Source of the DNA: Phenylobacterium sp. | GTDB taxonomy: Bacteria > Pseudomonadota > Alphaproteobacteria > Caulobacterales > Caulobacteraceae | DNA length: 64,000 nt | Direction: 5' to 3' | Assembly: GCA_018001015.1 (NCBI GenBank) | Contig: JAGNIV010000005.1 | Span: 106,547 to 170,546 of the forward strand | Shown: in pieces, positions 35,192 to 43,280 of the stretch | How the letters are laid out: each line of letters begins with the position of its first letter | Position numbering within the stretch: the first letter of the stretch is position 1 | Position numbers and translations under genes: made by a program | Notes under the pieces: generated by a model | What the model saw: the letters and a program-made list of their open reading frames with translations, nothing else | What the model was told of the DNA's origin: nothing | Databases searched by the model: none

Positions 35192-35400
35192 ATGGTGCCG
35201 GTGATGAATCCGCCTGTAGAGGTCGAGGTGCTGACGGGGCCGCCGGGCTGCGGAAAGAGCACCAAGCTCCGTGAGGAAGTTCGGGACAAGAAGGGGCTCT
35301 ACCTATTCTTCCTTCCCACGATCCCACTCATCAGGGAACAGGTTGCCGCCTTCGAGCGCGAGGCCCCCGGCGTTCGGGTCTTTGAGGTTCATTCAAAGCC
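35192..35400 (+). pseudogene. P-loop NTPase/helicase, N-terminal fragment
   Basis: The ATG at 35192 follows AGGAGAGAGGG. It encodes VEVLTGPPGCGKSTKLREEV (Walker A) and LYLFFLPTIPLIREQVAAFE (helicase motif Ia-like). After about residue 67 (GVRVFEVHS) the frame continues to 35746 as low-complexity sequence that does not look coding. From about 35404 a different frame (FAFGHIKPLIDDTFGV) takes over briefly. I conclude the gene is truncated at about 35400. Confidence 0.6.
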
Positions 35401-35492
35401 GCCGGGACGCGGGGCGGTTCGCCTTCGGCCACATCAAACCGCTGATCGACGACACCTTCGGCGTGCCGGACGCGGACTATGCTGCGTGCCGC

Positions 35493-36491
35493 CTATGGCT
35501 GTTCGAGCACGAGCGCATACCGAAGCAACATCCCGTCCTGTTTTCCGCACCACTGCTGCCAGAGCCCCTCGGCCTGAGCCGACTCTTCGTTGTGCTGGAT
35601 CAGCCACTTCTCAGCTTCATCCTCAGCTTCCGACGAAAGCTCGCAGCGCAGCGGTTCACCGCCCTCCAAGTCGAGCCCGCGAAGACGACGGAACGCGGCC
35701 ATCGCATCGGCCTGATCGACCCGGATGGGGCGTTGGAAGCCCGTGACGGCATCGGGATAGACATAGAGCCAGCGCGAAGCGAAGCCTCGGTTCGTCCTCG
35801 ATTCAATGAGGTCACGAACCGTGTCCGGCTGAGTGCCGCCCAGCATGGACATGGACAGGTGCGGGATGCGGAGCGGGGCTTGCCCCTTCCGATTCACGAT
35901 GTAGCTGCCACCGCCGTAGCTCTCGATATAGAATTGCTCGGCGCCGGGACGATTGGCCTGCGTGAACATCGCCGACAGTTCGTCGAGGAAGAGGACGTTC
36001 CCCTTCACATTCGCCGCCAAGACCTCCTGTGCGGCGCGCGGCGTGATGTCGCCCACATGGATTTGGGGTGGGGCGGCATCCTCGTCCTCGATGTTGATTT
36101 CATCCGCCAGTTCGGCCTCAAGAACGGCGACGGCGCGCTTGAACGGCGCCATGGCGGGGGACTTCTTCGCGGACGGCGAGCCGATGTTGGCGGTCCAGAT
36201 GATCGACGGAGCGGTCCACTCCCCAAACCCCGCCACGCGTGCATTGCCGATCAATGCCGCCGCCAAAGTCACAAGGCTCGCCGCCACATAGTCGTAGGGG
36301 GCGTTGGCGGCAGTGGCGTTCTGAGCGCACCAGTCGCTCCATGTCTCGCCGAGGACGGCGCGAGGGAACTCCGGGGCAGGCGCGGTGGAGTTGCTCAGGA
36401 TAGTAAGATCGGGGCTGAACCAGCCAACGGGCTTGGCCTGAAACAGCGGGATCACTCGATACGCTTGCTGGGCAATACTCGGTGTAGTCAT
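35493..36491 (-). CDS. DUF3987 (YfjI-like) protein, C-terminally truncated
   Basis: A 332-residue element-type protein of the DUF3987/YfjI group, linked to primase-helicase genes of phages and islands. Visible features are WTANIGSPSAKKSPAMAPF (a P-loop-like GSPSAKKS), VLFLDELSAMFTQANRPG (Walker B-like), MLGGTQPDTVRDLI and RGFASRWLYVYPDA. The start ATG at 36491 has AAGGAG 10 bases upstream. The C-terminus breaks off at LLRYALVLEQP, where the plus-strand remnant begins; family members usually run longer. It may still fold but is probably non-functional. Confidence 0.7.
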   Translation of the reverse strand: MTTPSIAQQAYRVIPLFQAKPVGWFSPDLTILSNSTAPAPEFPRAVLGETWSDWCAQNATAANAPYDYVAASLVTLAAALIGNARVAGFGEWTAPSIIWTANIGSPSAKKSPAMAPFKRAVAVLEAELADEINIEDEDAAPPQIHVGDITPRAAQEVLAANVKGNVLFLDELSAMFTQANRPGAEQFYIESYGGGSYIVNRKGQAPLRIPHLSMSMLGGTQPDTVRDLIESRTNRGFASRWLYVYPDAVTGFQRPIRVDQADAMAAFRRLRGLDLEGGEPLRCELSSEAEDEAEKWLIQHNEESAQAEGLWQQWCGKQDGMLLRYALVLEQP

Positions 36492-36578
36492 TGGATGTCT
36501 CCTTTGTTGTCGATGAACAAAGGGGTATCCGACGATCCAAGATCGGTCGTGGAAACTAACTTACATTCCGATTTTTCG

Positions 36579-37169
36579 CTATTTCCACGGCAACCGGATC
36601 ATCTTGTTCTTGTGCATTGCGTCGAGGGCCTTCCGCAGAGACTCTTTATCTGGGAGCCGTTCGCCGCGATGGTTCTGGCCATATCGTTGGAGCCAGTCCC
36701 ATAGCTTGTCGATGACGGCCTTCGGTCTGATGTCCGGCTCGCCTTCGATCCAATCTTGGATTTCGGGGGCGGCCATTTTCCGCCAATCCTTCGTCCAGCC
36801 CTCGGCCCGCCCCGGCTTGTGTTCCTGCCAGTGAGCGACTTGCTCCCAATGGCCGCTCTCAGCCAACCCAAGCTCGACCTTGGCTTGGCCAAGACCCGTG
36901 GCCGCCATCGCCAGAAAGAAGGGCTCCTGCGGGTCCACGCCCTTCCAAGCCTCGATGACCCCGACGACATCCAAGATGCCGTCCAAAACCTCGCCGAGGG
37001 TTCGCACCTTATGGAACCGGTCGGCCTTGTTGTCGGATGGCGTTAGGTTGCCAATCTCGCCGCGACAGAACTCGCGGAGGTCGCGGGCGAGAGCTACCGG
37101 GTCCGCAGATGGCTTAAACGCGGGCACCAGTCGGAGTTCCAACGCGAGGGCGTTCGTCCGCCAGATCAA
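36579..37169 (-). CDS. Hypothetical island protein, N-terminus uncertain
   Basis: At least 196 residues, Trp/Lys-rich: VLDGILDVVGVIEAWKGVDP, then AAPEIQDWIEGEPDIRPKAV and a basic C-terminal HKNKMIRLPWK. I do not recognise the family. The start listed is a TTG with no good ribosome site. The frame continues upstream to 37274 with coding-like composition (ECQEEQEAAAQDGRWRAALE) but has no start codon, so the true N-terminus is probably missing at the 37240-37274 junction. Upstream of and codirectional with the DUF3987 gene. Confidence 0.5.
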   Translation of the reverse strand: MIWRTNALALELRLVPAFKPSADPVALARDLREFCRGEIGNLTPSDNKADRFHKVRTLGEVLDGILDVVGVIEAWKGVDPQEPFFLAMAATGLGQAKVELGLAESGHWEQVAHWQEHKPGRAEGWTKDWRKMAAPEIQDWIEGEPDIRPKAVIDKLWDWLQRYGQNHRGERLPDKESLRKALDAMHKNKMIRLPWK

Positions 37170-37239
37170 CCCCGTGAGTGAGGCTTCCAGCGCGGCACGC
37201 CACCTGCCGTCTTGCGCGGCGGCTTCCTGCTCTTCCTGA

Positions 37240-37389
37240 CATTCAGCCGCGACGCGGCAAGCCTTGCGCGACGGTCAGTCGATCCGTGCGGTAGCCGCCG
37301 CTACCGGCGTGTCCACGGCCACCGTACAGCGCGTGAAACGGTCCATGCAGACGGTGATCGAGGACCGTCAGGCGACCGTATCGGTCTGA
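37240..37389 (+). pseudogene. Resolvase C-terminal HTH fragment
   Basis: In frame from 37240 to a TGA at 37387-37389 the plus strand encodes RQALRDGQSIRAVAAATGVS, then TATVQRVKRSM and an 8-residue hydrophilic end. This is the typical HTH_7 DNA-binding tail of small serine resolvases (pattern GxSIRxVAxxxGVSxxTVxRV). It has no start and is preceded by a stop at 37237-37239. It complements the N-terminal resolvase fragment at 34318-34624, which lies on the opposite strand. Confidence 0.7.
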
Positions 37390-37393
37390 TCGT

Positions 37394-37789
37394 TTAGCTG
37401 CACTCCGACTGGACCGAAGAGACCTTGGAAGAGAAATCCGACTGGGCGTTCCTCGCCCGTCTGGCTTCGCTGTCGCAATCTTCTGACGACAGGTCCGAGC
37501 CTTCCGCGCATCGCATCAGTCGCTTCGCGCGGTCCTGAAGCTCTTGCCGTGCTGACTCAGCTTCATCCCTCGCAGAGCGACACTCATCCGACGCATCCGA
37601 GGGCGCCCGCCGACTGATCGCGCGCGCTACCGCCAACACCTCGGCCTGCTCTTGCTGGGTAAGATCGTCCAGCTTCTTCTGGCCTGAGATGACCGCCTGA
37701 TAGTTCCGTACAGCACGCTCGTAGCCTTGAGCTTGAGCGGCGCCAGTCGCCATCAGCAGCACCGCACCAACAATCGCCAGACGCTTCAT
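37394..37789 (-). CDS. Small exported cysteine-containing protein
   Basis: A 131-residue protein with a clear signal peptide (KRLAIVGAVLLMATGAAQA, cleavage about residue 20). A helical, charged mature part follows, with four cysteines (DECRSARDEAES; RCAEGSDLSSEDCDSEAR; final ECS) that could form disulfides in the periplasm. The ATG at 37789 has GGGGAG 6 bases upstream, so this start is preferred over 37846. It is one of the few intact-looking genes in the island. Function unknown. Confidence 0.7.
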   Translation of the reverse strand: MKRLAIVGAVLLMATGAAQAQGYERAVRNYQAVISGQKKLDDLTQQEQAEVLAVARAISRRAPSDASDECRSARDEAESARQELQDRAKRLMRCAEGSDLSSEDCDSEARRARNAQSDFSSKVSSVQSECS

Positions 37790-37944
37790 GTGATCTCCCC
37801 CGACCCAAGGATCGCACCTCGAACCGCGCCACACCACTCTGACCACTCGACCATCACAGCCACGATCTGCCTGAAAGCGTCAGAACAGGCTCAACGCCTT
37901 GTTCCACAACGCTTTACTCGAAATCATCGTTAGCCGGTGTGGGT

Positions 37945-37993
37945 CTACGAATCTGAGGGTCGGACGTTCGAATCGTTCCGGGCGCGCCAATTT
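37945..37993 (+). repeat. attR: duplicated 3' end of tRNA-Arg
   Basis: Perfect 49-base copy of 33186-33234, comprising the anticodon loop, variable and T arms, and the acceptor 3' strand with CCA. The 5' half of a tRNA is absent, so this is not a second tRNA gene. It defines the right end of the inserted element, 58 bases from the ackA stop. Confidence 0.9.
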
Positions 37994-38050
37994 CTTCTCG
38001 AAATCAGCACCAGGACCCCGCCCCGTGGCGCGCCGCCCTTCGGCGTCGGC

Positions 38051-39250
38051 TCATCTCGGTGACGCCTCGTCCAAGCCCACGGGTGCGTCCAGCAGGCCGG
38101 CCACCCCGCGCGCGATGACCACCTGTTCGTCCGTCGGAATGACCAGCGCCGTCACGGCCCCCTCGGGAAGGCTGATCCGCCGCGCTCCGGCCGTGTTGGC
38201 CGCCTCGTCCAGGCGAACCCCCAGCCAGCCGCATTGCGCGATGATCCGGGCGCGGATCTCGGCGGCGTTCTCGCCGACGCCGGCGGTGAACACCAGCGTG
38301 TCGAGCCCGCCCAGGGCCGCCGCCAGCGAGCCGATCTCGCGGGCGATGCGGTAGACGAACACGTCGAGCGCCTGGCGCGCGTGGGGCAGGGCGCTGGCCA
38401 GCAGGGTCACCATGTCGCCGCTCAGGCCTGACAGGCCCAGCAGGCCCGACCGATTGTAGAGCAGGTCGGTGACCGCCTCGACGCTCATGCCCTTGGCCTG
38501 CATCAGGTGGAGGATGACGCCCGGATCCAGGGAGCCGCTGCGGGTGCTCATCGGCGGCCCCTCAAGGGCCGAGAAACCCATGGTGGTGGCGACGCTTTGG
38601 CCGTCGCTGAGCGCGCAGAGCGAAACGCCACTGCCGAGGTGGCAGACGATGGCGCGGCCGCCGGCCGCCGGCCCCTCCTGCGCCCGCAGGACGCTGGCGA
38701 TGTAGTCATAGGACAGGCCGTGGAAGCCATAGGCCAGCACACCCTGCGCGATGAGGTCTCGGGGCAGGGCGTAGAGCCGCGCGATCTCCGGCTGGCCGGC
38801 GTGAAAGGCGGTGTCGAACACGCCGACCTGTAGCGCATTGGGGAAATGGGCGGCGGCCATGGCGGCGCCCCGCAGGTTGAAGGGCTGATGGAGCGGCGCG
38901 AGGGGCGACAGCGCCTCGAGGCGGCGTAGGACGGCCTCGCTCAACCCGGTCGGCGCATGGAAGTCCAGGCCGCCGTGAACGATCCGATGCCCGACGCCGA
39001 CGACGCCCCGGCTCCACCCCGCCCCGTCCAGCCAGCCCAACGTCCGTTCCAGCACCGCCTCCAGGCCGCGCGTATCGGTCCAGGTTTCCTCGGCGCGCGC
39101 CGGCCCGGCGCTGACCTTCAGCTGCGGCGTACCGCCGAGCCCCGACACCTGCCCCGAAAGTCGCAGCGGCAGGTCCGCCTCGACCCCGTAGATCGCGAAC
39201 TTCAGGCTGGAGGACCCGGCGTTCAGCGTCAGGAGCCGCCGCTCGGTCAT
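38051..39250 (-). CDS. ackA: Acetate kinase
   Basis: Interconverts acetyl phosphate plus ADP and acetate plus ATP. The 399-residue ASKHA-fold protein has LTLNAGSSSLKFAIYG, the GHRIVHGG motif, VGVFDTAFH, a FHGLSYDYIA segment, HLGSGVSLCAL, MGFSALEGPPMSTRSG and the C-terminal FTAGVGENAAEIR. The ATG at 39250 overlaps the pta stop by 4 bases (ATGA). The frame runs much further upstream, but only this start gives the family N-terminus. Works with the adjacent phosphate acetyltransferase. Confidence 0.95.
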   Translation of the reverse strand: MTERRLLTLNAGSSSLKFAIYGVEADLPLRLSGQVSGLGGTPQLKVSAGPARAEETWTDTRGLEAVLERTLGWLDGAGWSRGVVGVGHRIVHGGLDFHAPTGLSEAVLRRLEALSPLAPLHQPFNLRGAAMAAAHFPNALQVGVFDTAFHAGQPEIARLYALPRDLIAQGVLAYGFHGLSYDYIASVLRAQEGPAAGGRAIVCHLGSGVSLCALSDGQSVATTMGFSALEGPPMSTRSGSLDPGVILHLMQAKGMSVEAVTDLLYNRSGLLGLSGLSGDMVTLLASALPHARQALDVFVYRIAREIGSLAAALGGLDTLVFTAGVGENAAEIRARIIAQCGWLGVRLDEAANTAGARRISLPEGAVTALVIPTDEQVVIARGVAGLLDAPVGLDEASPR

Positions 39251-40209
39251 CGGACGTATTTGCTGGGCTTGTGCTGGCTGACCAGGATGGCGAGCGCACA
39301 GGAGGCCAGGCGTGAGGCCGCCGGGTCCGCGCGGCTCGTCAGGATGATCGGGACGCGGGCGCCCATGATGATCCCCGCCGACTGGGCGTTCGACAGGTAG
39401 AACAGCTGCTTGGCGAGCATGTTGCCGGACTCGATGTCCGGCACGATCAGGATGTCCGCCCGCCCCGCCACGGCGGACTTGATCCCCTTGGCCTCGGCGG
39501 CCTCCAGGGAGATGGCGTTGTCGAAGGCGAGCGGCCCGTCGAGCTTGCCGCCGACAATCTGACCACGGTCGGCCATCTTGCACAGGGCGGCCGCGTCCAG
39601 GGTGGAGATCATCTTCGGGTTCACCGTCTCGACCGCCGAGAGGATGGCCACCTTCGGTTCGGCGATGTCCATCGCGTGCGCGCAATCGATGGCGTTCTGG
39701 ACGATGTCCCGCTTGGTCGCCAGGTCGGGCGCCACGTTGAGGGCGGCGTCGCTGACCAGCAGGGGGCGGGGGTAGCTGGGCACGTCCAGGACAAAGACGT
39801 GGCTCATCCGCCGCTCGGTCCGCAGGCCGGACTGCCCGGCGATGACCGCCTCCAGCAGCTCGTCGCTGTGCAGCGCGCCCTTCATGATCGCCGCGGCCTC
39901 GCCCTTCGCGGCCAGTTCGCACGCCCGCGCCGCGGCCTGGTGGCTGTGTTCGACGTCGATCAGCTCCAGTCCGCCCAGGTCCAGGCCCGCGGCCTGCGCC
40001 GCCGCCCGGACCCGCGCCGCCGGCCCGATCAGGATGGGTTCGATCAGGCCGCGCCGCGCCGCCTCAACCGCCCCGGTGATCGACAGGGCGTCCACGGGGT
40101 GAACCACGGCGGTCCGCAGCGGGGGCTGCGCCTCAGCCATCCGCATCAACCGCTGCAACTGTGTGCCCGCGGCTTTGGAGCGTTCGGTGTCGTTCGGCTC
40201 TTTCGTCAC
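39247..40209 (-). CDS. pta: Phosphate acetyltransferase (phosphotransacetylase-type)
   Basis: A 320-residue phosphate acetyl/butyryltransferase-family protein, of the short type often annotated with enoyl-CoA hydratase-linked Pta. Features are LMRMAEAQPPLRTAVVHPVD, AARRGLIEPILIGPAARV, AIMKGALHSDELLEAV, RRMSHVFVLDVPSYPRPLLV, SDAALNVAPDL, and the C-terminal PDIESGNMLAKQLFYLSNAQ. It converts acetyl-CoA and phosphate to acetyl phosphate, feeding ackA. Start is GTG at 40209 with GGAG 13 bases upstream. Substrate could also be butyryl-CoA or propionyl-CoA. Confidence 0.9.
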   Translation of the reverse strand: MTKEPNDTERSKAAGTQLQRLMRMAEAQPPLRTAVVHPVDALSITGAVEAARRGLIEPILIGPAARVRAAAQAAGLDLGGLELIDVEHSHQAAARACELAAKGEAAAIMKGALHSDELLEAVIAGQSGLRTERRMSHVFVLDVPSYPRPLLVSDAALNVAPDLATKRDIVQNAIDCAHAMDIAEPKVAILSAVETVNPKMISTLDAAALCKMADRGQIVGGKLDGPLAFDNAISLEAAEAKGIKSAVAGRADILIVPDIESGNMLAKQLFYLSNAQSAGIIMGARVPIILTSRADPAASRLASCALAILVSQHKPSKYVR

Positions 40210-40270
40210 CTGGGTTCCAACTCCGAGAGGGGCGGCGAGCGGAGCTTGGTGGCCCCGGACTTGGACGGTT

Positions 40271-40678
40271 CTATGACCCCCCGCCCGGCCGCGGTGCGAA
40301 CAGCCTGCGGAACCTCTCCACCACCACCGGAGACAGGGCCGCCAGAACGCCGCCGGCGTCGGCCACCCAGTTGCGGATGGCGACCTCCGAGGACATGCCG
40401 CGCACATACTGTGTGAGCGCCAGGATCAGGGCGAACGCCAGATAGCCGAGGGCGATCCTGCGGATAGACGTGCGCGGCATGGCCGCGAGGCCCGCGCAGG
40501 CCGCCACATAGAAGGCCGCGAAATGCTCAAGATAGTGAGACTGCAGCAGCTTGGGCGTCAGCCAGCCCGGCGCGATCGAGGCGAGGAAGATGGCCACCAG
40601 GGTCAGGCCGAACCCCAGCCGCGCCAGGACCGCCAGCAGTCCGGTGTCGGGATAGTGCGTCACGGGGGGCTCGCTCAC
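40271..40678 (-). CDS. VanZ-family membrane protein
   Basis: A 135-residue VanZ-like protein with probable membrane helices near residues 18-38, 50-68, 72-92 and 100-118. Features include LASIAPGWL, SHYLEHFAAFYVAACAG and the family-type VADAGGVLAALSP near the C-terminus. VanZ-like proteins are linked to teicoplanin resistance or envelope functions, but the role here is unknown. Its ATG overlaps the dioxygenase stop by 4 bases (ATGA), so it is coupled to that gene. Confidence 0.8.
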   Translation of the reverse strand: MSEPPVTHYPDTGLLAVLARLGFGLTLVAIFLASIAPGWLTPKLLQSHYLEHFAAFYVAACAGLAAMPRTSIRRIALGYLAFALILALTQYVRGMSSEVAIRNWVADAGGVLAALSPVVVERFRRLFAPRPGGGS

Positions 40679-41553
40679 TCGGCGGCCGCCTTCATGCCGG
40701 CCGGCATGCGCGATCGGTGGTAGGGCCGGTCGCCCAGGACCGTGGCGCGGTTCATGATGCGGCGGTGGGGCAGGTAGTCGTTGACCGCGTAGTGCTGGGT
40801 CACCCGGTTGTCCCAGAAGGCGACGGCGTTGTCCTTCCAGCGCCAGCGGACCAGGAACTCCGGCTTCTGGATGTGCTCGAACAGCATGTTCAGGATGGCG
40901 TCGCTCTCCTTGCGGCGCAGGCCCTTGATGCGGTCGGTGAAGCCGTAGTTGATGAACAGGCCGTCCTGCCCCGTCTCCGGATGGGTGCGCACCACCGGGT
41001 GCAGCACGGGGGGGTTTTCGGCCAGGGCCTTGGCGTGTTTCTCGGCGCCCGCGCCTGCCGCCACGATCCCCTGCTGCGGAAAGCCGCGGGCGAAGTCGTG
41101 GACCGCGTCCAGCCCCGAAAGGAACTCCCGGAAGGTGGGTGACAGGGCTTCATAGGCCGCCTTCATGTTCGACCAGATGGTGTCCCCGCCGCTGGGGGGC
41201 AGGTGCTTGGCGTACAGGACCGAGGCCATGGGCGGCGTCTGGATGAAGGTGACATCGGTGTGCCAGCTGTCGTTGTCGGTGGGGTTGTCCTTGTGGTTGT
41301 CCAGGATGAACAGCTCCGGCGCCTCGGGTACGCCCGGATAGAGCGGGTGGGTGTGCAGCGCCCCGAACCGCGCGGCGAAGTCGCGGTGCTGAACCGGCGT
41401 GATGTGCTGGTCCTCGAAGAAGATCACCTGGTGGGCCAGCAGCGCGGCGCGAACCTCGCCCAATTGTTCGTCGTCCAGCCGCTGCGACAGGTCGATCCCG
41501 CCGACGACGGCGCCGATGGTGGGGGTGAGCGGCGTCACCTGGAAACTGGCCAT
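40675..41553 (-). CDS. TauD/TfdA-family Fe(II)/2-oxoglutarate dioxygenase
   Basis: A 292-residue dioxygenase of the taurine dioxygenase type. The iron ligands are His98 and Asp100 in DSWHTDVTF and His254 in VTQHYAVNDY, with 2-oxoglutarate-binding Arg in PHRRIMNRATV. It starts VTPLTPTIGAVVGGIDLSQ. It may desulfonate taurine or hydroxylate another small acid; no tau transport genes are nearby, so the substrate is open. The ATG at 41553 has GGGAG 7 bases upstream. Followed by the translationally coupled vanZ-like gene. Confidence 0.92.
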   Translation of the reverse strand: MASFQVTPLTPTIGAVVGGIDLSQRLDDEQLGEVRAALLAHQVIFFEDQHITPVQHRDFAARFGALHTHPLYPGVPEAPELFILDNHKDNPTDNDSWHTDVTFIQTPPMASVLYAKHLPPSGGDTIWSNMKAAYEALSPTFREFLSGLDAVHDFARGFPQQGIVAAGAGAEKHAKALAENPPVLHPVVRTHPETGQDGLFINYGFTDRIKGLRRKESDAILNMLFEHIQKPEFLVRWRWKDNAVAFWDNRVTQHYAVNDYLPHRRIMNRATVLGDRPYHRSRMPAGMKAAAE

Positions 41554-41639
41554 GCTGGATCTCCCTGAGGGCCTCATCTAAGCGCGCCCGGGCCCGGCTT
41601 GCCAGGGTGGTTGGTGGGGAATCATGGCAGCGTGTGGCG

Positions 41640-41909
41640 ATGTCCAGCCCCCCCGGCCTTCCCGAGTTCGACCTGCCGATGATCTTCGCCGACAAGGTGG
41701 CGGGCCTGGGCTTCCAGTCGGGTGTGTTCCGGGTCGCCCTGGCGGCCAACGTCTCCAACGCCGTGGGGGTGACCGAGGTGGTGAAGTCCGGCTTCCTGAT
41801 CCTCAGTCCAGAGGGCATGCTGGAGCTGCGCAGCCAGGTGGACCAGTTGCTGGGCGAGCTGGAGCGACGGGGATTGATGAACCTCAAACCCGACAAGCTG
41901 GACGGTTAG
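41640..41909 (+). CDS. Small hypothetical protein
   Basis: An 89-residue protein (LPEFDLPMIFADKVAGLGFQ; SGVFRVALAANVSNAVGVTE; C-terminal LELRSQVDQLLGELERRG coiled helix). Its composition is like the neighbouring genes and the frame ends with a helical coiled-coil segment, so it is probably real. The ATG at 41640 is preferred over a GTG at 41607, though neither has a strong ribosome site. No signal peptide. Function unknown. Confidence 0.6.
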   Translation: MSSPPGLPEFDLPMIFADKVAGLGFQSGVFRVALAANVSNAVGVTEVVKSGFLILSPEGMLELRSQVDQLLGELERRGLMNLKPDKLDG

Positions 41910-42041
41910 AAAGCCTTGTGGGGCAAGGGGTTACGTCCCGTGCGACAAATCGCACACCCGACATAAGGCTCCTCTTAAGCTGTCGGGCCGATCCTGAGCC
42001 CCTGACGCCCGACGCAGGATCGGGTTCACGTAGGGCGACCA

Positions 42042-43220
42042 ATGACCGTGACTGCCATCGGGGCGCGCCGCCTCGCGATCCTGGGGATGAGCCTCGCCGC
42101 GCTCGCCGTCAGCCGGCCAGCTCTCGCGCAGGAGAGCGCCTGGACCCTGGCGGCCACCTATACCGCCGATGTCGCGGGACCGGTGTCCGGCGGCGCGTCG
42201 CAGGCGGGCAAGTTCCTCGACAACCTGATGATCGAGGCCGATCTCGATCTGGACAAAGCGGCCGGTTGGACCGGCGCCAGCGCCCACGTCTCGCTGCTGA
42301 ACAACGCCGGCGGCGCCCCCAACGACATCGCTGGAATTCTTCAGGGAATCAACAACATAGAAGTGTCCCGACCCCGGGGGAAGGTCTACGAGGCGTGGCT
42401 TCAGCAGGACTTCGGCCGCGCCTCCGTGCGGGCCGGCCTCTATGACCTCAATAGCGAATTCTATGCCACCGACGCCGCGGGCCTGCTGATCGCGCCCCCC
42501 TTCGGCATCGGCTCGGAACTGGCCGCCACCGGCCCCAATGGTCCCTCCATCTTCCCCTCCACGGCCCTGGCCCTCCGCCTCCGCCTCGCAACCTCCGACA
42601 CCACCTATGTCCAGGCCGTGGCGCTTAACGCCCTTGCCGGAGACATCGGCGACCCCGGCGGCGTAGACACCGAGTTCGATCATGGGGCCCTGCTGGCGGC
42701 GGAGGCCGGCTGGACCGGGCGCGGCAAGGTGGCCCTGGGGGCCTGGCGCTATACCAAGGACCAGGACGACATCCTGGATATCGACGCGGCCGGCGACCCC
42801 GTGCGGCGCGTCGCGGCGGGGGCCTACCTGCTCGTGGAACAACCGCTAAACGGCGCTCAGGGTGACCTTCGGGCGGTCGCGGGCTTCTTGCGGCTGGGCG
42901 TCTCCGACGGCGACACCACGTCCTTCAAGGGTGGCGGCCAGGCGGGTCTGTTGGTGACCCAGGTGTTCGCCGGCCGGCCTGACTCAGCGCTGTCCCTCGG
43001 GGTCGCCTATGGCGGGCTCTCTGACAAGTTCCAGCAGACCCTGGCGGCCAGCGGCGTCGCGGCGGCGGGGTCGGAATCCACCCTGGAACTGACCTATGCC
43101 GACAAGGCCGCCCCGCGTCTGACCCTGCAGCCCAGCGTCCAGTACGTGGTCCATCCCGGCGGGGACCGCGACGCCGATCCGGCCGTCGTCCTCACCCTGC
43201 GCGTGTCCATCGATTTGTAA
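42042..43220 (+). CDS. OprB-family carbohydrate-selective porin
   Basis: A 392-residue outer-membrane porin of the OprB type. The signal peptide is ILGMSLAALAVSRPALAQ (cleavage about residue 29). The mature domain shows the family patterns AWTLAATYTADV, NLMIEADLDLDKAAGW, YEAWLQQDFGRASVRAGLYD, LNSEFYATDAAGLLI and GSELAATGPNGPSIFP, and ends in a beta-strand (VVLTLRVSIDL). It probably forms a passive channel for sugars or other small solutes. Confidence 0.9.
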   Translation: MTVTAIGARRLAILGMSLAALAVSRPALAQESAWTLAATYTADVAGPVSGGASQAGKFLDNLMIEADLDLDKAAGWTGASAHVSLLNNAGGAPNDIAGILQGINNIEVSRPRGKVYEAWLQQDFGRASVRAGLYDLNSEFYATDAAGLLIAPPFGIGSELAATGPNGPSIFPSTALALRLRLATSDTTYVQAVALNALAGDIGDPGGVDTEFDHGALLAAEAGWTGRGKVALGAWRYTKDQDDILDIDAAGDPVRRVAAGAYLLVEQPLNGAQGDLRAVAGFLRLGVSDGDTTSFKGGGQAGLLVTQVFAGRPDSALSLGVAYGGLSDKFQQTLAASGVAAAGSESTLELTYADKAAPRLTLQPSVQYVVHPGGDRDADPAVVLTLRVSIDL

Positions 43221-43280
43221 CCACTTGCCGTTAACCAGGATCGCAATCGTCGGCGCGGGCCGGGCCAAGGACTGTATTGT

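Larger units (their letters stand above)
33186..37993. mobile_element. Degenerate integrative element in tRNA-Arg (about 4.8 kb)
   Basis: Bounded by the 49-base direct repeats. Contents in order: a small minus-strand gene, a small plus-strand gene, a truncated large serine recombinase, a head-on truncated resolvase, 0.57 kb with no intact gene, a P-loop fragment, a truncated DUF3987 protein, a hypothetical gene, the C-terminal HTH of a resolvase in the opposite orientation, and a small exported protein. No intact integrase remains, so it is probably immobile on its own. The truncations and opposed fragments imply several rearrangements after arrival. Confidence 0.85.

Noticed and set aside
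35271-36704. Long plus-strand open frame of 477 codons
   Set aside because: Lies opposite the DUF3987 gene and has shadow-type composition. Only a short coding-like stretch near 35404-35508 is worth noting.
37945-37993. Second tRNA-Arg gene
   Set aside because: Only the part from the anticodon loop to the CCA end is present; there is no 5' acceptor strand, D-arm or anticodon-stem 5' side. It is the attR duplicate.
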